A stretch of 10,703 nt of DNA, from assembly GCA_035289745.1 (NCBI GenBank), contig DATDWF010000034.1:1-10703 (forward strand), in the 5' to 3' direction. Origin of the DNA: JAUYQE01 sp035289745. Its GTDB lineage: Archaea > Nanobdellota > Nanobdellia > Woesearchaeales > GW2011-AR9. Position numbers and translations under genes: made by a program. Shown here in pieces: positions 1 through 6,928 of the stretch (positions within the stretch are counted from its first letter, which is position 1; every line of letters starts with the position of its first letter). Under the pieces are notes generated by a model, which was given only the letters and a program-made list of their open reading frames with translations, was not told the origin of the DNA and did no database searches.

Positions 1-120
1 CCAAAGCTCTGGATAGTGCTCTTGTTTCAAGGAGGACGGATAATCGTCGTTTTCGGTGAAGGAGAGCCAAAAAAGGCTAAGAGCACTATATCGGAAAAAC
101 GTATTTCCCAAATCCCCCGT
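1..120 (-). terminator. 3' flank of the 488-aa gene with hairpins and T-tracts
   Basis: No gene can be supported here. Read on the minus strand, downstream of the stop at 121, there is a short hairpin at 108-93 (GGAAA...TTTCC around a central ACGT) with a five-T run. A second hairpin follows at 78-65 (AGCC, six T, GGCT). Oligo-T tracts after a stop codon are typical archaeal termination signals. An 11-bp inverted repeat (ATAGTGCTCTT at 13-23, its complement at 79-89) spans the second hairpin. The frame of the upstream gene stays open after its TGA to the window edge, but no convincing start codon is seen, so I do not call another gene. Confidence 0.35.
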
Positions 121-1587
121 TCACCACGCAATCATGCGATGGGACTTTTTAAAATTATGGTAAGCAATCCAGCAGAAATTCAAGACATGGCCACGCAGTT
201 CTTTCTTCTTCTCTTCAATTTTCTGCAGGGTTTCTTTTGGCGTCTTTTGCTTTTTTTCTCCTTTCTTCCGGGGAACATAAAACTCGCCCAGAAATTTCTC
301 CGCAAAGGTCTTCTTGGGCTCTTTTTTCTCTTCGCTTTTCTCTTCTTTTTTCTCGCCTTTTTGCTCTTTCTCGGCCCGCACCAGCTCCTGCGCTTCTTCG
401 AGATACTGGTCGAGCTCTGTTCCCAGCGACGTCATCGCTTCCCGGATGGAAGAAGAAACCTCACCCATCAGCTCTTTCGTTTCTTTATCTTTCAGCGCTC
501 TGTAATTCTCGACTTCTTTGTTCATCCAGACATAGGCCCGAAAATTGACTTCCATCTTCCCGATATGCACGGGACCGCGCTGATAGCCTTCCTGCTGCAC
601 TTTCAGCTCCGGCCGGGTGCGGTACGCAAATGAAACCAGCAGGCAGCTGTTCACGGTATTCTCGTCATCAACCTTTTCTTCTTTGCGCGCCAGAATCTCA
701 ATGTCCAGCATGCTGCCTTCAAAAGCTGCAACAAGGTCTGCTGACTCTAATGATTTTTCTTTGAGCGTCAATTTGCCGACGTGGCTCAGGTAGGGCTTCA
801 CCCAGGTGATGTACATCTTTATGATCTCAAAATGCTGCTTCAGATATTTCAGCATGAAGCGCTTTCTTGTCGCATGCTCTTTGTGCGTGCGCAGCTTCCA
901 CTCGATAAACTGCCGGAGATGCCGCTGCAGCACGCGCACCAGATTCCGGTTAAACGTTTCATCCAGATTTTTGACGTATGCATCCAGCTCCGGCTCGCCC
1001 CGAAAAGGGGGAGTGTCAAAGAACAAGTCCGGCAAGGTGATGAACTCTAATTCCCGGGCCATGCCATACACCGATCCGGGGCTCTTGCCGCCGCCTTGCA
1101 CGAGATCGATGAAAATGCCTTTTAACGTTATTTCTGCACTTTTCTTTCGTTCGGCTATCGGCTTGGGCAACTCCGCAGCCGCTTCTTCATAATACGTCAG
1201 CCGTTCATCTAAAATGCGCAGCTCGCGCACCATCTGGAACAGCTCTTTTATCATCTTTCCTGCGGTGGCGAGGAACTGGGAAACGCGGTCCTGCTGTGCT
1301 GCCAACCGCTGCTGAGACACGCCGAAAAAAGCGGAATTTTCTGCGGCAGCGAAAGCATCTTCCAGCTTTTCGATGACGGGAAAACTTTCTTTCAGCACAT
1401 CGAGAATCCAGAAATAGGGCTCTTCCAGGCTGAGGTCGTACACTTCCCAGGAGAGGCGGAATGACTGGATGGGCTGGGGGAAGCCAGTCTTGGTATATTG
1501 TGCATCCAGAACTTCAGTCTCTTCTTCTTTCTTCCCCTCTTCTTCGGCTATGAAGCCAAATTCTTTTAGCAAAGCAGAACGGTCCAT
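121..1587 (-). CDS. conserved-looking helical protein of unknown function (488 aa)
   Basis: I do not recognise a family. The protein is soluble, with no signal peptide or membrane segment. An acidic, Lys/Glu-rich stretch lies at residues 8-24. A possible structured domain runs from about 35 to 190 and contains the unusual strings SWEVYDLSLEEPYFWIL (46-62) and FFGVSQQRLAAQQDRVSQFL (87-106). A long helical, basic middle follows (about 200-270). A likely mixed alpha/beta part lies at about 270-360. A highly charged linker rich in K and E runs from about 395 to 465. The end, 466-488, is aromatic and basic (FCWIAYHNFKKSHRMIAW). A charged linker followed by a distinct C-terminal segment suggests a tethered peptide that contacts a partner or nucleic acid; this is inference. 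The ATG is supported by an AGGTGAT Shine-Dalgarno motif at 1597-1591. The gene appears monocistronic, as both flanks carry terminator or promoter signals. Coding is supported by length and lack of a competing product. The plus-strand open frames across it are low-complexity shadows. Confidence 0.8.
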   Translation of the reverse strand: MDRSALLKEFGFIAEEEGKKEEETEVLDAQYTKTGFPQPIQSFRLSWEVYDLSLEEPYFWILDVLKESFPVIEKLEDAFAAAENSAFFGVSQQRLAAQQDRVSQFLATAGKMIKELFQMVRELRILDERLTYYEEAAAELPKPIAERKKSAEITLKGIFIDLVQGGGKSPGSVYGMARELEFITLPDLFFDTPPFRGEPELDAYVKNLDETFNRNLVRVLQRHLRQFIEWKLRTHKEHATRKRFMLKYLKQHFEIIKMYITWVKPYLSHVGKLTLKEKSLESADLVAAFEGSMLDIEILARKEEKVDDENTVNSCLLVSFAYRTRPELKVQQEGYQRGPVHIGKMEVNFRAYVWMNKEVENYRALKDKETKELMGEVSSSIREAMTSLGTELDQYLEEAQELVRAEKEQKGEKKEEKSEEKKEPKKTFAEKFLGEFYVPRKKGEKKQKTPKETLQKIEEKKKELRGHVLNFCWIAYHNFKKSHRMIAW

Positions 1588-1590
1588 CTC

Positions 1591-1632
1591 ATCACCTGTT
1601 TATAGAAAGAAGGGCTGAGAGATTAATAAAGG
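1591..1632 (-). promoter_or_regulatory. promoter and RBS of the 488-aa gene
   Basis: On the minus strand a TATA-like element CCTTTATTAATC lies at 1632-1621. About 26 bases further on, transcription would start near 1600, giving a leader of about 13 nt. The leader contains AGGTGAT (1597-1591), with the GGTG core five bases before the ATG, matching archaeal 16S anti-SD pairing. The start site is inferred. Confidence 0.45.
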
Positions 1633-1675
1633 TTTTGGGGGGAGAAAAACAGGATTAAAGAAAACAAAAGAGAGA
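1633..1675 (-). terminator. oligo-T terminator of the MFS gene
   Basis: Directly after the transporter's stop at 1676 the minus strand shows repeated T-runs: TCTCTTTTGTTTTC, then GTTTTTC further on. No strong hairpin is present. Archaeal RNA polymerase stops at such U-tracts without one. The same gap carries the promoter of the next minus-strand gene, so the two are probably transcribed separately. Confidence 0.45.
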
Positions 1676-2803
1676 TCAGAACAACAGCGTCGCCAGGTTG
1701 GCAAACCCGTTGAAAATCATCCCACCTGCCAAGCTGTCCGTCACCAAAACCAGCAACAACACTAAAATCCTCCCTAAAGAAATAAACATTTCCCGCTGGA
1801 CGAAATAAGCAGCCGCATGCCGCTGCCCTTTATCATACACCAAAGCCCCTAAAGGAGCAGCCAGAAAGCCCAGCGTCAGCGCTCCAAAAATAGTCACGCC
1901 AAAAACGTGGAGCGTCGTTCTGACCAGAGCCCGTAAAAACCAGGAAATAGATTCGAAGCCCGTCACCAGCCAGACGATTTTCCGCTTGCTGGTGTGATCA
2001 CTGTACCTGCCCATGAACCAGATGACGAGCGCACTAATCCCGGATAATAGAGAGCCAACGACACCGAGAGAAAAATAATTGCCGAGAATGAAAAAGATGA
2101 ACAACGGCCAAATGGTCCCTTCTGCAGTTGCGCGTGATCCTTGCGAAACGAAAAAAAGCGCATTACGCCAATCGCCCCGCTGCAACAGGGAGCGCCAGGA
2201 AAAATGATACGGAACGTGCTTTTCTTTGCTCGAAAAAAGTACCACAGCAGAAAGCAGCAGGAAGAAGGATGCAGTCGCAAAAACAACGGGGAAGCCAAAA
2301 GCAACGATCAGAAAGCCGCCGAGCAGAGGGCCCAGAAGGGAAGCCAGGATAGAAAAGACCATTTGCAAGCCGACTTCTTCACCACGATGCTGATGGTCGC
2401 TCGCTTTCACAAAAATGAGGTGCATGCCTATCCAGTAGAAAGCGATAGCAACTCCTGATAATATGCTCAGCACGAAAAGTGGCACCGGAGAAAAAGGCAG
2501 CCGGTAGAGCAAAAAGATGAAGCCGAGATAGAGGGGCACGCTGACAAAAATGGAATGCTTCATGCCATAGCGCGCAGCAAAAGCTGCAGCAAAGGGAGAA
2601 GCTAGTCCCAATGCCAAAGCAAAAAAAATGTAAAACCACAGCGTCTGGACCAGCGGATACTGCAGCTCGACATAAAAATAGAGCGGAACAAACAAGCTCA
2701 GCAACGACAGCGCAAAAGAGCGGATGGCTGTCGACAGGTACACCTGCGTGAGATCTTTTCGGGGAAAGAAGCGCCACCACAGCGGGTCATGATTGAGATG
2801 CAT
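1676..2803 (-). CDS. MFS-type membrane transporter, substrate unknown
   Basis: This is a 375-residue polytopic membrane protein of the major facilitator type. About eleven to twelve hydrophobic segments can be drawn, for example at residues 24-44, 53-75, 83-100, 106-131, 146-168, 171-191, 229-241, 246-264, 275-295, 300-323 and 342-372. They are split by a basic, hydrophilic central loop (about 191-212). Motif-A-like loops with basic residues follow TM2 (ARYGMKHS, 77-84) and TM8 (GRYSDHTSKRK, 265-275), the twofold pattern expected of MFS. A charged string, KASDHQHRGEEVG (133-145), sits in the loop after TM4. No motif identifies the substrate. An efflux or uptake role would be a guess. The start ATG is the first in the frame and lies just after a TATA box, so the mRNA is probably nearly leaderless. 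The tRNA gene is divergent from it. The only strong alternative is another 12-TM secondary carrier family. Confidence 0.8.
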   Translation of the reverse strand: MHLNHDPLWWRFFPRKDLTQVYLSTAIRSFALSLLSLFVPLYFYVELQYPLVQTLWFYIFFALALGLASPFAAAFAARYGMKHSIFVSVPLYLGFIFLLYRLPFSPVPLFVLSILSGVAIAFYWIGMHLIFVKASDHQHRGEEVGLQMVFSILASLLGPLLGGFLIVAFGFPVVFATASFFLLLSAVVLFSSKEKHVPYHFSWRSLLQRGDWRNALFFVSQGSRATAEGTIWPLFIFFILGNYFSLGVVGSLLSGISALVIWFMGRYSDHTSKRKIVWLVTGFESISWFLRALVRTTLHVFGVTIFGALTLGFLAAPLGALVYDKGQRHAAAYFVQREMFISLGRILVLLLVLVTDSLAGGMIFNGFANLATLLF

Positions 2804-2806
2804 ACC

Positions 2807-2838
2807 CCAAGAACAAAGTTTTTAAAGGGATATAAGCT
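2807..2838 (-). promoter_or_regulatory. TATA box for the MFS gene
   Basis: On the minus strand CTTATATC (2837-2830) is centred about 26 bp before position 2807, four bases ahead of the ATG at 2803. That spacing fits a leaderless or near-leaderless archaeal mRNA, and no Shine-Dalgarno sequence precedes the ATG. The same bases lie inside the promoter of the divergent tRNA. Assignment rests on spacing only. Confidence 0.4.
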
Positions 2839-2850
2839 TTTTGGGAGCAT
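2819..2850 (+). promoter_or_regulatory. TATA box for the tRNA gene
   Basis: TTTTTAAA at 2819-2826 is centred about 27 bp before position 2849, which would start the primary transcript about two bases before the mature tRNA 5' end at 2851. The competing TATA-like GATATAAG (2829-2836) would initiate inside the tRNA and is better assigned to the opposite strand. Confidence 0.45.
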
Positions 2851-3067
2851 GGACCTGTGGTCTAGTGGTTAGGACGTCCGCCTGACTCGCGGGAGGTCCC
2901 CGGTTCGAATAGCCCAAGTACGCTCAAAGGTACGCCTTTGGCGCACCAACAAAATCGTTGTTTTGTTGTGTGCGCTGGGCGAACGTGTGTCAAGTGAGGC
3001 TTTTGCTTCGCTTAGCCTCACGAGCAGCTTTTCAGCGAAAATGGGCATGAAAGTCCGGGCAGGTCCA
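2851..3067 (+). tRNA. tRNA-Val(GAC) with a 144-nt T-loop intron
   Basis: Exon 1 is 2851-2909 and exon 2 is 3054-3067, giving a 73-nt tRNA without an encoded CCA. The acceptor stem GGACCTG (2851-2857) pairs perfectly with CAGGTCC (3060-3066), with discriminator A at 3067. The D-stem is GTCT/GGAC (2860-2863/2872-2875), with A14, G18 and G19 in place. The anticodon stem TCCGC (2877-2881) pairs with GCGGG (2889-2893). The loop is CTGACTC, so U33 is followed by GAC, the Val anticodon. The T-stem CCCGG (2899-2903) pairs with CCGGG (3055-3059), but only after an intron is removed from the T-loop. The spliced loop is the canonical TTCGAAT. Two oddities: position 37 is U instead of the usual purine, and the intron is large and structured. 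Overall the body also resembles archaeal tRNA-Asp and tRNA-Glu, but their anticodons are not present. Decoding of GUC/GUU is therefore read from the sequence and not tested. Confidence 0.85.
2910..3053 (+). other. archaeal-type tRNA intron at position 59/60, highly structured
   Basis: Removing 2910-3053 restores a perfect T-arm. The boundaries fit a bulge-helix-bulge for the splicing endonuclease. The central helix pairs TTCG (2904-2907) with TGAA (3048-3051), including one G-U. The bulges are AAT (2908-2910) and AGT (3052-3054). The intron-side helix is GCCCA (2912-2916) with TGGGC (3042-3046), after an A/A mismatch. Inside are four hairpins: CAAAGG-TACG-CCTTTG (2925-2940); a 14-bp stem with one bulged T (2941-2954 with 2961-2975); TGAGGCT...AGCCTCA (2995-3001/3014-3020); and TTTTC-AGC-GAAAA (3029-3041). 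A second TGGGC at 2976-2980 can compete for the same GCCCA. No homing-endonuclease ORF fits in 144 nt. Confidence 0.75.
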
Positions 3068-3082
3068 TACTTTTATTTTTTA
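3068..3082 (+). terminator. oligo-T terminator of the tRNA gene
   Basis: Four bases after the discriminator the plus strand reads CTTTTATTTTTTAG (3070-3083), a T-rich tract of the kind that ends archaeal tRNA transcripts. The convergent gene's stop codon lies just beyond at 3092. Confidence 0.6.
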
Positions 3083-3091
3083 GTCAAAGAA

Positions 3092-4138
3092 TTATGATTG
3101 ACCGTCTTCTCTGCCCACAATCGTTTCAAGAAGAACTGCGGTGAGGGACAGCAACAATGGACCGAGAAGGACGCCCAAAGGTCCAAAGAGTAGCACGCCG
3201 CCGAAAACGCCCAACAGAATCAGCGCTGGATGCACTTTGGCTTTCCCACTCACCAGCTTGGGCCGGAGTATATTGTCAACACTCCCCACAAAGAGGAAAG
3301 AATAAACAAACAAGCCAATACCTTTCAGTAAAAGCAGATTGTCATTCTGGAAAACCCCTTGCAGGAACAGGAACGCTGAAGCAGGGATCCAGATGAAGCC
3401 CGTGCCCAGAAACGGAAGCAACGCTAAAAGAGCCATGACTAATCCCCAGAAAAGGGGAGAGGGCACGCCGAAGAGAAAGAAGCCTAAAGCGCCTAACGCT
3501 CCTTGCAGCAGAGCAATCAGCACGTAGCCATAGATTAACCCATGAACAATTTCCCGCAGCCGCGTAATGACATATTGATATCGCCGGGGATGCACCTGCA
3601 AGTAATGGGAGACTGATCCCACCACTGTTTTCCCCTGCAGCAGCCCGTAAAAGAGCAGGAAGAACATGATAAACACATTCAGAAGAATGCGGGGAATGCT
3701 CAGCAAAAAAGAAGAGCCTTTCTGGATAATCCAATTTGTCACTGTCCGCAGGGTTTCCTGGACTTGAAATTGAATTTCCGGATTTTTTCCAAATTCCTGA
3801 ATAGCCTGGCAAAACTGCAGCTGGCAATCCGTAAAAATCCCCGTGGCCACTTTCTGCTTAATGACCAGATAGATGACATACGATTCTTCAACGAGCGTTT
3901 TCACGAAGAAAACGGCCGGCACGACAAGTAACGCCAGAACCAGCAGGCAGACCAGAATCGCAGAGATCGTGGGCTTTTTGATTCGCTTGGTCAAAAACGT
4001 ATGCAGCGGGTAAAAGACGTACGCTAGCAATGCACCGAGGAAAATGGCGCCAAAGAAAGGGCGGACAATTAAAGCTGCAAGGACAAGTAGGAGTACAAAC
4101 AGCAGGGCTGGAACGTACTTACGATATTCGATTTTCAC
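3092..4138 (-). CDS. AI-2E family transporter (PerM/TqsA/YdiK-like)
   Basis: This 348-residue integral membrane protein has the length and layout of the AI-2E transporter family (PF01594). Paired N-terminal hydrophobic segments lie at about 8-45 and 58-80. A soluble, helical region (about 82-143) comes next. Further membrane segments lie at about 145-167, 200-224, 226-262, 271-288 and 302-340. The family hallmarks are clear: LPFLGTGFIWIP (241-252), VDNILRPKLVSGKAKVHP (287-304) and FGPLGVLLGPLL (318-329). Known members include bacterial AI-2 exporters and Na+/H+ antiporters; the substrate of archaeal members is not settled, so none is claimed. The start is a GTG preceded by an in-frame TGA, with AGAGGTGA abutting it and no better start nearby. 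A TATA box lies about 38 bp upstream. The gene is convergent with the tRNA (24-bp gap) and downstream of the S-layer gene on the same strand, but has its own promoter after the S-layer terminator. No T-tract is seen after its stop on its own strand, so transcripts may run antisense into the tRNA. Confidence 0.9.
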   Translation of the reverse strand: MKIEYRKYVPALLFVLLLVLAALIVRPFFGAIFLGALLAYVFYPLHTFLTKRIKKPTISAILVCLLVLALLVVPAVFFVKTLVEESYVIYLVIKQKVATGIFTDCQLQFCQAIQEFGKNPEIQFQVQETLRTVTNWIIQKGSSFLLSIPRILLNVFIMFFLLFYGLLQGKTVVGSVSHYLQVHPRRYQYVITRLREIVHGLIYGYVLIALLQGALGALGFFLFGVPSPLFWGLVMALLALLPFLGTGFIWIPASAFLFLQGVFQNDNLLLLKGIGLFVYSFLFVGSVDNILRPKLVSGKAKVHPALILLGVFGGVLLFGPLGVLLGPLLLSLTAVLLETIVGREDGQS

Positions 4139-4182
4139 TCACCTCTTTTACTTATGCAGAACGATTAACAGGTATATAAATT
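4139..4182 (-). promoter_or_regulatory. TATA box and RBS of the AI-2E gene
   Basis: The minus strand reads AAATTTATATACC, with the core TTTATATA at 4180-4173. A start about 26 bp on (near 4150) gives a leader of about 12 nt that contains AGAGGTGA (4146-4139), which abuts the GTG start codon. The very short SD spacing is unusual. The in-frame TGA just upstream of the GTG rules out a longer form. Confidence 0.55.
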
Positions 4183-4261
4183 TACCTCACGTGCTCCTGT
4201 TTTGTGATAGAGAAGCAAGAAGTGACAAAAAATTTATTCAAGAGCAGAAAAAGAGAATATT
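4183..4261. other. short spacer with no gene
   Basis: This AT-rich spacer lies between the S-layer terminator and the AI-2E promoter. I see no coding frame, repeat or RNA structure of note in it. Confidence 0.4.
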
Positions 4262-4289
4262 AAAAAAAAAAAAAAGCCGGTATTCGGCT
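4262..4289 (-). terminator. hairpin plus 14-T terminator of the S-layer gene
   Basis: On the minus strand a 5-bp GC-rich hairpin AGCCG-AATAC-CGGCT (4289-4275) begins with the last base of the stop codon and leads directly into 14 T (4275-4262). Archaeal termination needs only the U-tract, so this bacterial-looking intrinsic form and the unusually long T-run suggest strong insulation of a highly expressed gene from the AI-2E gene behind it. Confidence 0.8.
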
Positions 4290-6928
4290 TATTCAGTGGT
4301 CTCTACAACCGTCGGCGCACTGATGGTTGCGTCACTGTAGGTCGTTCCCTCCACTTCTACTTCCATTCCGGAGAGCTCTTCCCACCTGTTCGCAATCAAA
4401 GAACCAGCCAACCTTGTGTCTGCACCACTATGTCCAGCAACCAGCATGGCCACATTACCATTGGCATGCTCGAAGAGCTTTATGCGAGCTTTTCCAGCCG
4501 TGAAGCCTTCAGTACAGTCTGCCGGATTTCCCAGCAGCTCTGCTGCCACGGTGTTGACACACGGTCCGCCAACCACAATCAGGTTCTGCGCCGTTACACT
4601 GGTCACTTCGCTGTCCAGCTTGCTGGCAACGCCCACTTCGACTTTCGTCAAATCGCCACTGGCAGATTTCTTTGACGTCGTCGCGCCGCTGGTGAAGTAC
4701 ACTTGGGGCAGACGCTGTTTCTCGGGGTATTCTATTTCCAACTCGTCAGGATCACTCGCTGGCTCTCTAAAGGTAACTTTAGCACCCATAGAGGTGTAGC
4801 CGTAGCTGATTTCAGACTCGCCTTCCGGCGTGAGCAATGACAGCTCACCAGCAGTGCTCAGGCGCAATTCTGGGTCTGTAGTAGCAGTGATGTTCCATGC
4901 CACCGAACCAGTCGATATCCCGTTTGCAGGCATGAGATTGTCGTAGTCATCAGCGTTTGGCGTTGTCATGGTCCACATGAAGATATCTGGGTTTGAGACA
5001 TTACCCTCACAGCCGGTGTCGGAACCAGGCAACTCATTGATATCGGCACGATCGGCACAATCCTGCGCAGGAACCATGGAGTTGTTGGTGCTAAATGCCC
5101 ACTCGCTGCCATAGAAATCAACAAAGTTAACTTTAGCTCCATTGACATTAGATACGGCAGCATTTCCACCAAGATCAACCCTAACCTGGAAGTCATCAAC
5201 ATTGGTGTCTGAGTAGTTCTCAACGATGAAAGAATTTCCTCCAATCTTTATCGTCGCCACAGTGGTGAACTGGGTTGTTCCCGTTCCCACAGAGTACTCC
5301 AAAGTTTCGCCATTACCAGCATTCTTAAACTGGATCTTTGGGCTAGTTTTTGTCCACCTATCTGCACCTTTGTACTGCAGCAGGTATGATTTAGCTGAGC
5401 CATCAGTTGACGTGCCTGAGGTGACTACAAAGTAGTCGTCTTTGAACAACACTTTCGACTCGTTCAATCTCAGCCGTTTCTGGCCGGCACGGCCAGTGTT
5501 TACTTGAGTTTCCTCACCCATGCTTAAGTTATACTGGCTCTCGGCATAGGCCGTCGGTAAGTCTACCTGCTTGCCATCTCCATCAAACAGGCGAAGCTTG
5601 TATCTCCGCGAACCAGCACTTCGTACGCCGATGGTGTTTGTTTTCTCTGTTGTTAAACCAGAGTACTCGACATCAAACCCGCCATTCATCAGGACTTCTT
5701 TTTCCTCGCCAGCGACTTTTATCATATCACTCAACTTTTCGCCGGCAGCGACAAAGTAGTCATCCTGCGCCGTCATGTTTACCTGGATGTCACTGATGGA
5801 GAACGTGGTGTTATCATCCGTTCCCGTTACAACAACGGTTGTCCCGTCAATGTTTTCCGAGCCAATTTTCATGTTATAGGCGCCGCCAGATGTAGCTACC
5901 CCATCGTCTCGTAGTTCCATCTTGCTCGCTCCAACATAAAAAGTTACTGAGTGGACGCCGCCCGCATAATCCTGGTAAAGGATTTCGCTCACGCCAATCT
6001 CGCTTTTGTCGCTTAAAACAAAGGTCTCGCCAACTTTCAATTTAGTAGTCAGTTCACCATTTACGGAGAACTTGGCTTCATCAGCGTCGATAAATGACAC
6101 GGCAACATCGTAGGTCTTATCTTTGACCGTATAACTCTTGGATTCCCCTTCCAGCAGGACATCTCTTGTTGAGCCGGCCATGAGTGTCAACTTGACACTA
6201 TTTTGGACCGTCGCTGAGGGCCTTCTCGCCTGAACGACCGTATAGTCCTTCCCCAAAAAGGAGATGTCAGTATTCTCAAAGTCGTCCAGATAAGTCCCCG
6301 TTGTGTCTGCAGTACCAGCGGAATCCGTTATGTCGGATTGGGCTGTAGAGCCAAACTCCAGCACATACCGGCCAATTTGCTGACTATTCTTAATGAAGAG
6401 GTGTGCGTCAGACACATCATCGTTATCGTCCTCCACATATTTTACCACCCGGCTAGTTTTGAGGTCTGCTCCACCATATTCGTCAAAATACAAGAATTGC
6501 TGGTAGGTGTATTCGTTCTCATTTGTGGTCCATTTTCCGTCCGCGAGAGCATCTAATTCGTCATCGCCGACGACGGTGAGCATATCCCTAAACGTTTCCC
6601 CCACTATTGAGCTAGAGGTCACGTTACTATTCGCCAGTTCAAATTTCTTGGCACTTGTTCCTACCAGCCAGGAATCTCCAGAGACCGCTGTGGTGGTAGC
6701 AGTTCCCGATCGCACTTTCATATTCGAAGCAATATCAATCGCAGCGATGCTGTCAACTGTATCTGCGCTTTCGCCAACAACTATCAAACCATTAAAAGTT
6801 CCATCTTTCACGAACATAGATGGGTACTCACTGAGGTCCGCGGCCATGGCACCCATGGCAGTTGCGCCCAACATAGTGACACCCGTACCTAACGCACAGA
6901 TGCGCTTAATCACTCTTTTTATTTTCAT
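4289..6928 (-). CDS. S-layer protein (archaeal S_layer_N/S_layer_C type)
   Basis: This secreted protein of about 879 residues should form the cell's proteinaceous surface layer. Residues 1-29 are a Sec signal peptide: basic MKIKRVIKR, a hydrophobic core, and cleavage probably after AMGAMA (24-29). The N-terminal S-layer domain begins at about 38 with GTFNGLIVVGESADTVDSIA, the (I/V)VVG...D..A pattern of PF05123. Beta-rich, threonine-rich middle repeats follow. The C-terminal domain (about 765-865, PF05124 type) carries NLIVVGGPCVNTVAAELLG (from 782), a signature of methanococcal and DPANN S-layer proteins. There are nine N-x-S/T sequons (NVT, NTT, NMT, NLS, NES, NYS, NNS, NVS, NIT) and four cysteines in the mature part, in two close pairs (DC...GC and PC...DC), suggesting disulfides. 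There is no C-terminal membrane anchor. I chose the ATG at 6928 over the upstream GTG at 6946 because GGAGGTG (6945-6939) is then a perfect SD nine bases ahead and the signal peptide starts cleanly. Glycosyltransferase genes lie 1.2 kb upstream. Confidence 0.93.
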   Translation of the reverse strand: MKIKRVIKRICALGTGVTMLGATAMGAMAADLSEYPSMFVKDGTFNGLIVVGESADTVDSIAAIDIASNMKVRSGTATTTAVSGDSWLVGTSAKKFELANSNVTSSSIVGETFRDMLTVVGDDELDALADGKWTTNENEYTYQQFLYFDEYGGADLKTSRVVKYVEDDNDDVSDAHLFIKNSQQIGRYVLEFGSTAQSDITDSAGTADTTGTYLDDFENTDISFLGKDYTVVQARRPSATVQNSVKLTLMAGSTRDVLLEGESKSYTVKDKTYDVAVSFIDADEAKFSVNGELTTKLKVGETFVLSDKSEIGVSEILYQDYAGGVHSVTFYVGASKMELRDDGVATSGGAYNMKIGSENIDGTTVVVTGTDDNTTFSISDIQVNMTAQDDYFVAAGEKLSDMIKVAGEEKEVLMNGGFDVEYSGLTTEKTNTIGVRSAGSRRYKLRLFDGDGKQVDLPTAYAESQYNLSMGEETQVNTGRAGQKRLRLNESKVLFKDDYFVVTSGTSTDGSAKSYLLQYKGADRWTKTSPKIQFKNAGNGETLEYSVGTGTTQFTTVATIKIGGNSFIVENYSDTNVDDFQVRVDLGGNAAVSNVNGAKVNFVDFYGSEWAFSTNNSMVPAQDCADRADINELPGSDTGCEGNVSNPDIFMWTMTTPNADDYDNLMPANGISTGSVAWNITATTDPELRLSTAGELSLLTPEGESEISYGYTSMGAKVTFREPASDPDELEIEYPEKQRLPQVYFTSGATTSKKSASGDLTKVEVGVASKLDSEVTSVTAQNLIVVGGPCVNTVAAELLGNPADCTEGFTAGKARIKLFEHANGNVAMLVAGHSGADTRLAGSLIANRWEELSGMEVEVEGTTYSDATISAPTVVETTE

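Noticed and set aside
1..120. Open minus-strand frame continuing past the TGA at 121 to the left edge
   Set aside because: Forty open codons are not improbable, there is no good start codon, and the stretch holds hairpins with T-tracts that look like a terminator.
16..1192. Several open plus-strand frames across the first gene
   Set aside because: They are antisense to the Lys/Glu-rich coding frame, are rich in F/L/S runs, and have no SD or TATA support.
2851..3067. tRNA-Asp or tRNA-Glu identity
   Set aside because: The tRNA body is similar to both, but the seven-base loop gives GAC after U33; neither GTC nor a Glu anticodon sits at 34-36.
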